From positions 1 to 22,012 of the IMG/VR virus record IMGVR_UViG_3300046010_004227: 22,012 nucleotides of DNA. One strand, written 5' to 3'. The notes below the pieces were generated by a model. It did no database searches. It saw only the letters and a list, made by a program, of their open reading frames with translations, and was not told where the DNA came from. The first letter of the stretch is position 1, and each line of letters opens with the position of its first letter. Source of the stretch: a virus. Below, one piece after another: positions 1 through 7,407 of this stretch. The position numbers were made by a program, and so were the translations under genes.

Positions 1-1
1 C

Positions 2-232
2 AGCGTGATAGAAGATCTACAATCAAGATCAGACGTGGGTATTAAAAAATACGGTACTACCATTCACCAAAACAACAAAGATAACTTTCTTAATCATTTG
101 TACGAAGAGTTATTAGACGCTGCTCAATACTGCAAAAAATTAAGAATGCAATCGCAAGACATCCAAGATTTGGTTAGGTCTCAACCCAACGATGCTGAAC
201 TTGGAAAATTAATCAGAGAGAAATATTCTTGA
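2..232 (+). CDS. MazG-like / nucleotide-metabolism-type small phage protein (5' partial)
   Basis: The reading frame is open to the left edge, so the gene probably begins outside the window; a GTG at position 5 is the first possible start inside it. The visible 75 residues are helical and contain KYGTT near residue 16 and the acidic YEELLDAAQYCKKL stretch near residue 33. The combination of K-Y-G, a spacer, and (A)YEELLDAA-Y is common in small phage proteins resembling the all-alpha NTP pyrophosphohydrolase (MazG-like) superfamily, whose EExxD-type helices bind Mg2+. Only one acidic helix is clearly visible, so catalytic activity is not shown. It ends 3 bases before the next gene, consistent with one transcript. 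Confidence 0.5.
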   Translation, partial: SVIEDLQSRSDVGIKKYGTTIHQNNKDNFLNHLYEELLDAAQYCKKLRMQSQDIQDLVRSQPNDAELGKLIREKYS

Positions 233-235
233 GTT

Positions 236-1135
236 ATGCCTAAGCACGACTGGAAGGTAAATCACGCTTATCAAAAGGCGATAAGTTATAGCCAATATTC
301 GATGTATTCGCAGTGTCAACACCAGTGGTATTTGACTTACGTAAAAAAACATCGAGAGTTTAAACCTTCCATTTATTTGGTGTTCGGTACTGCGTTTCAC
401 GAGACTATTCAACACTACTTACAAGTTATGTTCGATAAGTCCGCAAAGGCCGCTAATTCTATAGATACGACCGAGTATCTCAAAGAGAGAATGTACGAAA
501 ATTATAAATTGGCTATAGAAGACAACAAAGGTCAAAAATTTATAGAGAGGAAAGAATTCGATGAGTTCGTACAGGACGGAGTTACGATAATGGATTGGAT
601 AAAGAAAAATAGGGCCAAGTATTTCAACGTTAGAAATACAAAATTGATAGGCGTAGAAATACCTTTCGAACACCATGTAGTTGACGAGATACCAAATGTA
701 ATTATGGTGGGATCCATCGATTTAATCTTTTACAGCAAAAACACGGACACTTACGACATATACGATGTAAAAACCTCTACTAAGGGATGGAAAGATTCAG
801 ACAAAAAAGATAAACTAAAAGTTTCGCAAGTCTTATTGTACAAACACTTTTACAGTAAGGCGTTAAACATAGATCAAGACAAAATTAACGTTAAGTTCTT
901 CGTAGTTAAGCGTCGACCCTTCATATCGCCCGACTATCCAACGAAGTACGTCCAAGAGTTCGAACCTGCTCAAGGCAAAAAGAAAGTCAAAGACGCAGTG
1001 CAAGGGGTGTCGGAATTTATTAAAAATTGTTTTACTGTTGACGCAAAATACATAGATAAAGAGTATCCAAAGAATTTCGATGCATGTAAGTGGTGTGCTT
1101 TTGTAAATAATGACAAGCTTTGTCCAAAAAAATAA
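236..1135 (+). CDS. PD-(D/E)XK nuclease, Cas4/RecB-like, with Fe-S-type cysteines
   Basis: This 299-aa protein has the architecture of Cas4/AddB-type PD-(D/E)XK exonucleases. The N-terminus has SYSQYSMYSQCQHQWYL (one cysteine, C27), followed by GTAFHE with H55. The nuclease core follows: GSIDLI (D162) and YDIYDVKTS (D177, K179), then the helix VSQVLLY with Q198. Three C-terminal cysteines (C284, C287, C296) complete the 1+3 cysteine pattern that binds a [4Fe-4S] cluster in this family. It probably degrades or processes DNA ends during phage replication, recombination or host DNA breakdown. The ATG at 236 lies 3 bases after the previous stop and puts the SYSQ motif near residue 17, as usual. 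An AT-rich spacer with promoter-like elements follows. Confidence 0.85.
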   Translation: MPKHDWKVNHAYQKAISYSQYSMYSQCQHQWYLTYVKKHREFKPSIYLVFGTAFHETIQHYLQVMFDKSAKAANSIDTTEYLKERMYENYKLAIEDNKGQKFIERKEFDEFVQDGVTIMDWIKKNRAKYFNVRNTKLIGVEIPFEHHVVDEIPNVIMVGSIDLIFYSKNTDTYDIYDVKTSTKGWKDSDKKDKLKVSQVLLYKHFYSKALNIDQDKINVKFFVVKRRPFISPDYPTKYVQEFEPAQGKKKVKDAVQGVSEFIKNCFTVDAKYIDKEYPKNFDACKWCAFVNNDKLCPKK

Positions 1136-1149
1136 ATTTTATATATTTG
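1119..1149 (+). promoter_or_regulatory. Candidate Bacteroidota-type promoter (TTTG-N19-TATATTTG)
   Basis: TTTG at 1119-1122 and TATATTTG at 1142-1149 are 19 bases apart. They match the known Bacteroidota promoter consensus (TTTG near -33, TAnnTTTG near -7). The site overlaps the last codons of the nuclease gene and would start transcription near 1156, about 38 bases before the RHH gene and the glycan island. The sequence is very AT-rich, so a chance match is possible. Confidence 0.45.
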
Positions 1150-1178
1150 TAAATATTTTGTATATTCATGTATATTTA
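1148..1178 (+). repeat. Tandem direct repeats, possible operator for the RHH protein
   Basis: Three related units follow each other at 11- and 10-base steps: TGTAAATATT (1148-1157), TGTATATTCA (1159-1168) and TGTATATTTA (1169-1178). They overlap the expected transcription start of the candidate promoter and lie just upstream of a ribbon-helix-helix gene. RHH repressors usually bind short tandem repeats and often control their own promoter, so an operator is a reasonable inference. Confidence 0.4.
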
Positions 1179-1193
1179 TGATAAAAAGATATC

Positions 1194-1412
1194 ATGACAA
1201 GCAAAATTAAAAGAAGCATCACTTCGGTAAAAATACCGGACGCGCTTTACGAAGACTTTAAAATTGCCGCAGTTAGGACCAAAATGAATTTACAAGAGCT
1301 CACAGAAAGAACTATGTACCTCTACCTAACTGACGGAGATTTTAGAATGAAGATACACAAAACTTACTCTACTTATTACACGGGTTCACAAATCATAGAA
1401 GCAATAAAATAA
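1194..1412 (+). CDS. Ribbon-helix-helix (Arc/ParG-like) DNA-binding protein
   Basis: This 72-aa basic protein fits the ribbon-helix-helix fold: a short basic N-terminus, a beta-strand (TSVKIPDALY, residues 10-19), helix A (EDFKIAAVRTKM), a turn, and helix B (LQELTERTMYLYL). Phage and plasmid RHH proteins of this size are dimeric repressors or partition factors. A further tail (residues 50-72) of unknown role follows. It sits directly upstream of the first glycosyltransferase (7-base gap) and directly downstream of tandem TGTATATT repeats. That arrangement suggests a self-regulating repressor that may control the glycan island, which is inference. No Shine-Dalgarno sequence precedes the ATG. 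Confidence 0.65.
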   Translation: MTSKIKRSITSVKIPDALYEDFKIAAVRTKMNLQELTERTMYLYLTDGDFRMKIHKTYSTYYTGSQIIEAIK

Positions 1413-1419
1413 ATAAAAA

Positions 1420-2865
1420 ATGAAATTAGGTTACATACCAAAAGATCAAAGAAAAAAAATATTGTTACTGTGCGACGATATCAGAATGCATAGTGGAATA
1501 GCGACCATGGCGAGAGAGATCGTTATAGGTACTGCTCATCACTACAATTGGGTAAATTTAGCCGGAGCGATACAACACCCAGATCAAGGAAAAAAATTCG
1601 ATATCTGCGAAGACACGAATCAAACCGCAGGAATCACCGACTCGAGCGTTTATCTGTATCCCATAAACGGTTACGGTACCGCAGAGGCAATCAGACAGCT
1701 GATGGAAATAGAAAAACCGGACGCAATAATGCTGTTCACGGATCCGAGGTATTTCACTTGGTTTTTTCAAATCGAGATGGAGGTAAGAAAGAGAATACCT
1801 GTACTTTATCTAAATATATGGGACGATTTTCCCGCGCCGATATACAATAAACCGTTTTACGAGTCTTGCGATTGTTTAATGAGTATATCTAAACAAACCA
1901 AGCTAATAAACGAATTGGTTTTGGGTAAAGAACTCATTAAGGATAAAGTGTTGTCTTATGTACCTCACGGAATCAACAACAAACTGATATATCCAGTCAA
2001 CGAATTTATGAAAGAGGAAAACAAAGATATCATTGAATACAGAAAGAGCATATTTGGAGACTTCGACCCAGAGTTCGTGCTTTTGTACAACGCAAGAAAC
2101 ATAAGAAGAAAATCTCCCGGAGATTTGATAGCTGCTTGGTCTCACTTCTGTGATATGATAGGAAAAGATAAAGCAAGCAAGTGTGCGCTACTGATGCACA
2201 CACAAGTGGTAGACGAAAACGGTACTGATTTGCGAGTGGTTAAAGATCTATTGTGCGATCCAGAATATCAAAAAGTGTATTTTTCAGAAAATAGACTCGC
2301 AGGTCCTCAAATGAACATACTGTACAATTCGGTAGACGCAGTAGCACTAATTTCTTCCAACGAGGGTTGGGGACTTTCTTTAACAGAGGGTTTGATGGCT
2401 GGAAAAATGATTACAGCCACAGTGACCGGAGGAATGCAAGATCAAATGAGGTTCGAAGACGAAGAAGGTAATTGGTACACTCCGTCAGAAGAGTTACCAT
2501 CAAATCACTACGGTACGTTAAAGAATCACGGAGAATGGGCAGTACCTGTGTTTCCTAGCAACCTTAGCTTGGTTGGATCTGTGCCAACTCCGTACATATT
2601 CGACGATCGTCCAGACTTCAGAGACATCGCCAAAACCATTCAGTATATATATCAATTAGGCCCAGAGGAAAGGAAGCGCAGGGGAGAACTTGGGCGCAAA
2701 TGGGTGAATTCAGAAGAGTCTATGATGACAGCTGAAAATATGTCTAAGAACGTAATAGAATCCATAGACAAAACATTTGAAATATTCAAACCGAGAAAGA
2801 ACTTCGAACTATTAAAAGTTGTTAAACAACCTCGTAAAAAAATATTGCACAAATTAGTATATTAA
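1420..2865 (+). CDS. GT-B fold glycosyltransferase, GT4-like
   Basis: This 481-aa retaining-type glycosyltransferase transfers a sugar from a nucleotide-sugar donor; donor and acceptor cannot be read from the sequence. The N-terminal Rossmann domain starts with KKILLLCDDIRMHSGIATM (residues 12-30). The linker region has SYVPHGIN (179-186), typical of GT4 enzymes just before the donor domain. The donor domain carries NARNIRRKSPGDLI (residues 224-237), with the basic residues that contact donor phosphate, and NEGWGLSLTEGLMAGK (314-329), where E315 and E323 form the E-x7-E motif. Length is somewhat above the GT4 norm (about 380-420). The extra sequence lies in an unusual loop at about residues 340-390. 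The leader aataaaaaATG is A-rich without a Shine-Dalgarno. It is the first enzyme of the glycan island. Confidence 0.85.
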   Translation: MKLGYIPKDQRKKILLLCDDIRMHSGIATMAREIVIGTAHHYNWVNLAGAIQHPDQGKKFDICEDTNQTAGITDSSVYLYPINGYGTAEAIRQLMEIEKPDAIMLFTDPRYFTWFFQIEMEVRKRIPVLYLNIWDDFPAPIYNKPFYESCDCLMSISKQTKLINELVLGKELIKDKVLSYVPHGINNKLIYPVNEFMKEENKDIIEYRKSIFGDFDPEFVLLYNARNIRRKSPGDLIAAWSHFCDMIGKDKASKCALLMHTQVVDENGTDLRVVKDLLCDPEYQKVYFSENRLAGPQMNILYNSVDAVALISSNEGWGLSLTEGLMAGKMITATVTGGMQDQMRFEDEEGNWYTPSEELPSNHYGTLKNHGEWAVPVFPSNLSLVGSVPTPYIFDDRPDFRDIAKTIQYIYQLGPEERKRRGELGRKWVNSEESMMTAENMSKNVIESIDKTFEIFKPRKNFELLKVVKQPRKKILHKLVY

Positions 2866-2884
2866 TAAAAATAAAATAGAGATT

Positions 2885-4201
2885 ATGAACAAACCGTATT
2901 GCGTAGTATCGTGTCCCATAGACTGTTATAGTGGATACTCAGCGCGAAGTAGGGATTTTTACAAAGCACTATACGAACTCAAAGGAAAAGAGTGGGAAAT
3001 ACAAGTAATACCACAGAGGTGGGGCAATACGCCTTGGGGATATATAGAAGATAACAACGAAGAGTGGGGATGGGTAGTACCCACGATGAATAAGTCGGGA
3101 CAACTACACAAACAGCCTGATATATGGATTCAAATCACTGTTCCAAATGAGTTTCAACCTATAGGAAAATACAACATAGGCGTAACTGCTGGTATAGAGA
3201 CTACGCTGTGCGATCCGTCTTGGTTAGAAGGTTGTAATAGAATGGATTTAACTCTAGTGTCTTCCAATCATTCTAAACAAGTCATGCAAAATAGTAAGTT
3301 CGATCAACATGATCAACAAACACGTGCTTTCGTACAAAAGATAGAATTAAAAAAACCAATAGACGTATTATTCGAAGGATTTGATCCCGTTAAGTACTTT
3401 TATAAATCAGATGAAGATATAGAATCTTCTGATCTTGTAGACGAATTGGATAACATTTCAGAAGATTTTTGTTTTTTATTCGTTGGTCACTGGTTACCTG
3501 GAGATATGGGAGAAGATCGTAAAAACGTAGGATTAACTATAAAGACTTTCTTAGAAACGTTCAAAGACAAAAAGTTTAAGAATAAACCTGCTCTAATACT
3601 TAAGACCTCGACCGGAGTACCTGGTATACTTGATAGAGACGAAATGATAAATAGAATAGATAGAATTATGTCAGAAGTTCATGGTAAAGATTTACCAAAC
3701 ATATATGTCCTAAATGGAGATGTTAAAGACGAAGACATGAACGACCTGTACAATCATTCAAAAGTAAAAGCTATGCTTAGCTTCACGAAAGGAGAAGGAT
3801 TTGGTCGACCACTATTGGAATTTACTCAAGCTAGAAAGCCGATCGCGGCATCTTATTGGTCTGGCCACACTGATTTCCTTGATTCGGAATTTGTGTATCC
3901 TGTGATAGGAGGATTAAAGAATATTCACCCGTCCGCAGTCATGCAAAACATGTTAATACCAGAAAGCGCATGGTTTACGCCAAACAATTCTAGCATGGTT
4001 CACGCGATGTCTAGCATATACAACAATTACGATGTGTTTAAAGAGAAAGCAAAGAGGCAAGCTTGGAAGTGTTCCAACGAATTCTCGTTTAACAACATGA
4101 AAGATTTGTTAGCAAAGTACTTAGATAGAGTACCCAAACAAGTTCAAATACAATTACCCAAATTCGCTACATTACCAAAATTAAAAAAGATAGAAAAATG
4201 A
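2885..4201 (+). CDS. GT-B fold glycosyltransferase, GT4/GT1-like
   Basis: This 438-aa protein is a second GT-B glycosyltransferase, only distantly similar to its upstream neighbour. The N-terminal part has a glycine/serine turn (CYSGYSARSRDFY, residues 14-26). Then come LVSSNHSKQVM (124-134) and VLFEGFDP (161-168), the usual hinge before the donor domain. The donor domain begins with FCFLFVGHW (195-203) and an RKN segment at 212-214. It contains KGEGFGRPLLEFTQARKPI (302-320), with E304 and E312 as the E-x7-E pair that binds the nucleotide sugar. It lies 19 bases after the previous gene, and its last codons overlap the next gene by 4 bases (ATGA), so the three are probably co-translated. Substrate unknown. 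Confidence 0.85.
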   Translation: MNKPYCVVSCPIDCYSGYSARSRDFYKALYELKGKEWEIQVIPQRWGNTPWGYIEDNNEEWGWVVPTMNKSGQLHKQPDIWIQITVPNEFQPIGKYNIGVTAGIETTLCDPSWLEGCNRMDLTLVSSNHSKQVMQNSKFDQHDQQTRAFVQKIELKKPIDVLFEGFDPVKYFYKSDEDIESSDLVDELDNISEDFCFLFVGHWLPGDMGEDRKNVGLTIKTFLETFKDKKFKNKPALILKTSTGVPGILDRDEMINRIDRIMSEVHGKDLPNIYVLNGDVKDEDMNDLYNHSKVKAMLSFTKGEGFGRPLLEFTQARKPIAASYWSGHTDFLDSEFVYPVIGGLKNIHPSAVMQNMLIPESAWFTPNNSSMVHAMSSIYNNYDVFKEKAKRQAWKCSNEFSFNNMKDLLAKYLDRVPKQVQIQLPKFATLPKLKKIEK

Positions 4202-4644
4202 TCAATGATAGTTTAGGCACTTGTCCAAAATGCAAAGCAAAAGAATCTTGTTACGTGACAGAGATAGAAAAAGGAAAGTTCGCTTATAGTTGTATGAATT
4301 GCGGATTCGCAACAAACGATTACATGAAGTCTGGAGAATACGACACAGAGTTATATGAAGCAGAACTTCCTGAATTGTACAAAGACATAAAATACGTAGA
4401 CGAAGAAGGTAGAGTTTGGTATCCTTTAGTCGTTAACATAGAAAGCTTAGGCACCGTTTTCGTGTCAGGAAAAACAATTGACGATTGGTCTTGGAATGCT
4501 ATAAAATCTGTAGAGCTCACCGAAGAGGACAAGTCTAAGAAATTTTTTAAAGACAAAAAATACAAATCAGATCCAACTACAATGAAGGATTTTGGTAGAG
4601 ACGGATTTTTTGAAGCTTGCGATTACATAAAATTATACGATTAA
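4198..4644 (+). CDS. Zinc-ribbon protein of unknown function
   Basis: This 148-aa protein opens with a two-knuckle zinc ribbon: C9-x2-C12 and C32-x2-C35 (CPKCKAK ... CMNCGFAT). The rest (residues 40-148) is acidic and aromatic, with segments such as EGRVWYPLVVNI and DFGRDGFFEACDYIKLYD. I recognise no enzymatic motif. Similar small zinc-ribbon proteins are frequent in T4-like marine phages, where their role is unknown; RNA, DNA or protein contacts are all possible. The start overlaps the stop of the upstream glycosyltransferase in ATGA, so translation is likely coupled. Why a zinc ribbon sits within a glycosyltransferase cluster is unclear. Confidence 0.6.
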   Translation: MINDSLGTCPKCKAKESCYVTEIEKGKFAYSCMNCGFATNDYMKSGEYDTELYEAELPELYKDIKYVDEEGRVWYPLVVNIESLGTVFVSGKTIDDWSWNAIKSVELTEEDKSKKFFKDKKYKSDPTTMKDFGRDGFFEACDYIKLYD

Positions 4645-4656
4645 AAACAAAATAAA

Positions 4657-4827
4657 ATGAAAATAACAATAAAATCAACCAACGAGGTAAAAGAAACGAA
4701 AACCAAAGAAGTTAAAGAGTATTTTGGAAAACCATTAGGTATTATAGAACCTATTGAGTCTTCCAAAACTAATAAAGTTAAAAAAGAATATTTTGCTGCG
4801 CCTCTAGGAATTAAAAAAATTAAATAA
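4657..4827 (+). CDS. 56-aa basic protein with a duplicated EYFxxPLGI motif
   Basis: A short complete frame fills the space between the zinc-ribbon gene and the next GT2 gene. It starts at an ATG with an A-rich leader and ends 2 bases before the next ATG. The product is very basic and contains the same motif twice: VKEYFGKPLGI (residues 19-29) and VKKEYFAAPLGI (41-52). A hydrophilic linker with an acidic-serine stretch separates them. The codons differ between copies (for example tattttggaaaacca versus tattttgctgcgcct), so the duplication is old or selection keeps the peptide. It has no signal peptide or TM segment. I do not recognise it. Two copies of a linear motif suggest a tether binding two copies of one partner, which is inference. 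Confidence 0.6.
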   Translation: MKITIKSTNEVKETKTKEVKEYFGKPLGIIEPIESSKTNKVKKEYFAAPLGIKKIK

Positions 4828-4829
4828 TT

Positions 4830-5453
4830 ATGCCGAGTATATCATTCGCAATATCTGCACACAACGAACACGAAGAGCTTGATAGACTGCTTAAAGTTTT
4901 AATAGATTACGTAGAACAAGAGGACGAAATTGTAGTGCAGTTGGACACAACTGCTACAAAACAAGTTAAAGAAGTTTTACAGAATTATACAAATAAAGTA
5001 AAAGTTATAGAATTCTCTTTGAACGGAAATTTTGCAAACTTTAAAAACAATTTAAAAAACGCATGTACTAAAGATTACATATTCAACATAGACGCGGACG
5101 AAGTTCCTAGTGAATCGCTTTTATCTTCGCTTAAAGAAGTGTTGTTTAGTAATTTTCACATAGACGTATTTTTGGTACCAAGAATCAACACAGTAGACGG
5201 ATTGACAGACGAGCACATACATAGATGGGGATGGAAAGTTGAAGACAATAGAATCAACTTCCCCGATTACCAATGGAGAATATGGAAAAATAGATCGGAT
5301 ATAGTTTGGATAAACGAAGTTCACGAGGTGTTGTCAGGTTACAGAATATTCTCAGCTCTTCCTTCTTTAGACGAATTTTGTTTATTGCATCACAAGAGCA
5401 TAAGTAGACAAGAAAAACAAAACGAGTTGTACGATAAAATACAAAGAGGTTGA
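4830..5453 (+). CDS. GT2 family glycosyltransferase (WaaE-like, short)
   Basis: This 207-aa GT-A fold enzyme belongs to family GT2. It starts with ISFAISAHNEHEELDRLL (residues 3-20), the usual nucleotide-binding strand-loop-helix, and has IVVQLDTTATKQV at 34-46. The metal-binding DxD equivalent is FNIDADEVP (D88, D90). The later segment IWKNRSDIVWINEVHEVL (151-168) is like the acceptor-side motif of lipopolysaccharide-core WaaE/KdtX-type glucosyltransferases, where the W-x-n-x-V-H-E pattern is conserved. These are typically about 250 aa, so this copy is compact. It follows the 56-aa gene by 2 bases. Its stop overlaps the TTG start of the next gene (TTGA). Confidence 0.8.
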   Translation: MPSISFAISAHNEHEELDRLLKVLIDYVEQEDEIVVQLDTTATKQVKEVLQNYTNKVKVIEFSLNGNFANFKNNLKNACTKDYIFNIDADEVPSESLLSSLKEVLFSNFHIDVFLVPRINTVDGLTDEHIHRWGWKVEDNRINFPDYQWRIWKNRSDIVWINEVHEVLSGYRIFSALPSLDEFCLLHHKSISRQEKQNELYDKIQRG

Positions 5454-6121
5454 GAAGACATTTAGTAATAGCGGCTTACGACAAGGATTATTCTTGGATA
5501 AGACAGATTAGCTCTTCCGTAAAAACGATAGCGTACAGAAAAGGTGCTGCAGCCAAGCAAAGTAAAGACGAGATACAACTCGAACCTAATAAGGGTAGAT
5601 GCGTACACACTTTCTTTAATCACATAGCAGTTAACTACGATAACCTAGCCGATATTACGTTTTTCTGCCAAGATTATCCATTCGACCATTTTGAAGATTT
5701 GATAGATGTAGTCAATAACTACAAAGAAGCGGAAAGGTGTCAATTGAGGATAGGAGGATATTATGGTTTTCACTACAATAGCATAAAAGTACCTGGACCA
5801 AGGGGTGGAATTATGTGGAATTTATCCGAATCAAAACATCATGGTAATGGAAGAGTGTTGATATGCGATAATTACGGAGCTCCTCAAGATTCTAATCCTC
5901 TCATCGATATGAAAAGGTATTGGAATAGATTTTTTAATAGTGAACCTCCAAACAATTACGAATTCATGCCTGGCGGCCACTTTGCAGTAACTAAAGAACA
6001 CGCCAAATTGAGATCACAAGAGTATTATTACAATATTTGTAAATTTTTACAAGAAGAAGAAGTAGCTCCATGGATAATAGAAAGATTGGAGTGTTACATC
6101 TTTAATCCCAATATAAAATGA
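5450..6121 (+). CDS. DUF3431-like protein, probably glycan-related
   Basis: The 223-aa product resembles DUF3431, a family found in eukaryotic and bacterial surface-glycan loci and thought to be glycosyltransferase-like. Visible family features are the N-terminal HLVIAAYDKDYSWI (residues 4-17), the core LEPNKGRCVHTFFNHIAVNY (44-63) and the following LADITFFCQDYPFDHFEDLI (66-85). A C-terminal FMPGGHFAVTKE stretch resembles a substrate-pocket loop. The start is a TTG whose last bases overlap the upstream TGA stop. No nearby ATG would preserve the N-terminal strand, and neighbouring genes use the same 4-base overlap with ATG or GTG, so TTG is the best start. Function is not experimentally assigned for the family. 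Confidence 0.65.
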   Translation: MRRHLVIAAYDKDYSWIRQISSSVKTIAYRKGAAAKQSKDEIQLEPNKGRCVHTFFNHIAVNYDNLADITFFCQDYPFDHFEDLIDVVNNYKEAERCQLRIGGYYGFHYNSIKVPGPRGGIMWNLSESKHHGNGRVLICDNYGAPQDSNPLIDMKRYWNRFFNSEPPNNYEFMPGGHFAVTKEHAKLRSQEYYYNICKFLQEEEVAPWIIERLECYIFNPNIK

Positions 6122-7407
6122 TAAAATTAGAAAACATACAATCATTAGTAGGAAATCACGTTGCACCTTACATATACAACGAAAAGAATTTCGAACCAGG
6201 AAAAACACCAATATATTACTCCGGACCTTATTGGGATAATCGGGAGATAGAAGCCGCTATAGATTCTTTTCTTAATGGTAAATGGATAACTGCGGGAGAA
6301 AAAGTACATAAATTTGAACATTCTTTTTCTAAGAAATTTAAGACTAGGCATTCTCACATGGTAAATTCAGGATCTTCTGCCAATTTAGTATTGATAGCTG
6401 CATTAAAGAGAAGATTTCAGTGGAGTGATGATGATGAAATCATAGTATCTCCAGTAGGATTTGCAACGACTGTTTCAGTGATTTACCAAAATAGATTAAA
6501 ACCAGTATTTGTAGATATAGAATGGGATACACTTAATTTTGATGTAAATAATATAGAGTCTAAAATAACAGATAAAACAAAAGGCATATTCCTATCGCCT
6601 GTTTTAGGTAATCCTCCAGATATGGATAAGTTGATTAGACTTTGTCATAAGTATAATTTAAAATTAATAGGAGATAATTGTGATAGTCTAGGAAGTAAAT
6701 GGAATGATAAGTATTTAAATGAATATTATGTAGCATATTCCAATTCATTCTATCCTGCTCACCACATATCTACTGGAGAAGGCGGAATGGTTTGTACAGA
6801 TGACGATGAATTAAAAAAGCTTTTTGTAAGCATTAGTTGGTGGGGTAGGGATTGCTATTGCGTAGGATCTGCAAATTTATTAGCATGTGGAACTTGTGGA
6901 AATAGATTTGATAAGTGGTTAGAAAATTATGATGGGGTGATAGATCATAAGTATGTGTTTAGTGAGATGGGATATAATTTAAAACCTCTAGATCTACAAG
7001 GAGCAATTGGATTAGTGCAATTAGATAAATTTGATACTATAGACGAAAAGAGAAATAAGTCAAGAGAAGTTATATCTAACATATTCTTAGGCAATGTAAA
7101 AGGAGTTAGAGTACCTAGCACAATAGCTGGCGCTACACCGTGTTGGTTTGGTACTCCAATAATATGCGAAGAGGATGGATTAAAGCATAAACTCGTAGCT
7201 CATCTAGAGGCTAATAAGATACAAACAAGAAATTACTTCGCAGGAAATATACTAATGCACCCCGGATATTCTCACTTAGATGATTATAAGAATTATCCTG
7301 AAGCAAATAAAGTTTTAGATAAAGTATTCTTTGTAGGCGCTGCTCCTCATTATGGTCAAGAAGTTTTTGATTATATAGAATCAGTAGTAAAATCTTTTAA
7401 ACCATGA
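6118..7407 (+). CDS. RfbH/E1-like nucleotide-sugar 3-dehydrase (DegT/DnrJ family)
   Basis: This 429-aa PLP/PMP enzyme most resembles RfbH (DdhC, E1), the CDP-6-deoxy-4-hexulose 3-dehydrase of 3,6-dideoxyhexose synthesis. Landmarks are YYSGPYWDNREIEAAIDSFL (33-52), GKWITAGEKVHKFE (54-67), MVNSGSSANL (81-90, cofactor phosphate), GDNCDSLGS (185-193) and NSFYPAHHISTGEGG (209-223). The lysine that holds PLP in aminotransferases is a histidine here (H215), as in E1 and ColD, so dehydration rather than transamination is expected. RDCYC and ACGTCGNRF (C246, C248, C257, C260) give cysteines in the E1 Fe-S region, which ColD lacks. DHKYVFSEMGYNLKPLDLQGAIGLVQ-like sequence follows at 276-301. E1 needs a flavin/Fe-S reductase (E3), which is not in the window. 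It overlaps both neighbours by 4 bases. Confidence 0.85.
   Translation: MIKLENIQSLVGNHVAPYIYNEKNFEPGKTPIYYSGPYWDNREIEAAIDSFLNGKWITAGEKVHKFEHSFSKKFKTRHSHMVNSGSSANLVLIAALKRRFQWSDDDEIIVSPVGFATTVSVIYQNRLKPVFVDIEWDTLNFDVNNIESKITDKTKGIFLSPVLGNPPDMDKLIRLCHKYNLKLIGDNCDSLGSKWNDKYLNEYYVAYSNSFYPAHHISTGEGGMVCTDDDELKKLFVSISWWGRDCYCVGSANLLACGTCGNRFDKWLENYDGVIDHKYVFSEMGYNLKPLDLQGAIGLVQLDKFDTIDEKRNKSREVISNIFLGNVKGVRVPSTIAGATPCWFGTPIICEEDGLKHKLVAHLEANKIQTRNYFAGNILMHPGYSHLDDYKNYPEANKVLDKVFFVGAAPHYGQEVFDYIESVVKSFKP

Noticed and set aside
1548-1850. Forward open frame of 100 codons within the first glycosyltransferase gene
   Set aside because: It lies wholly inside the GT-B gene in another frame, is full of R/K/S without any motif, and the GT frame has clear family signatures.
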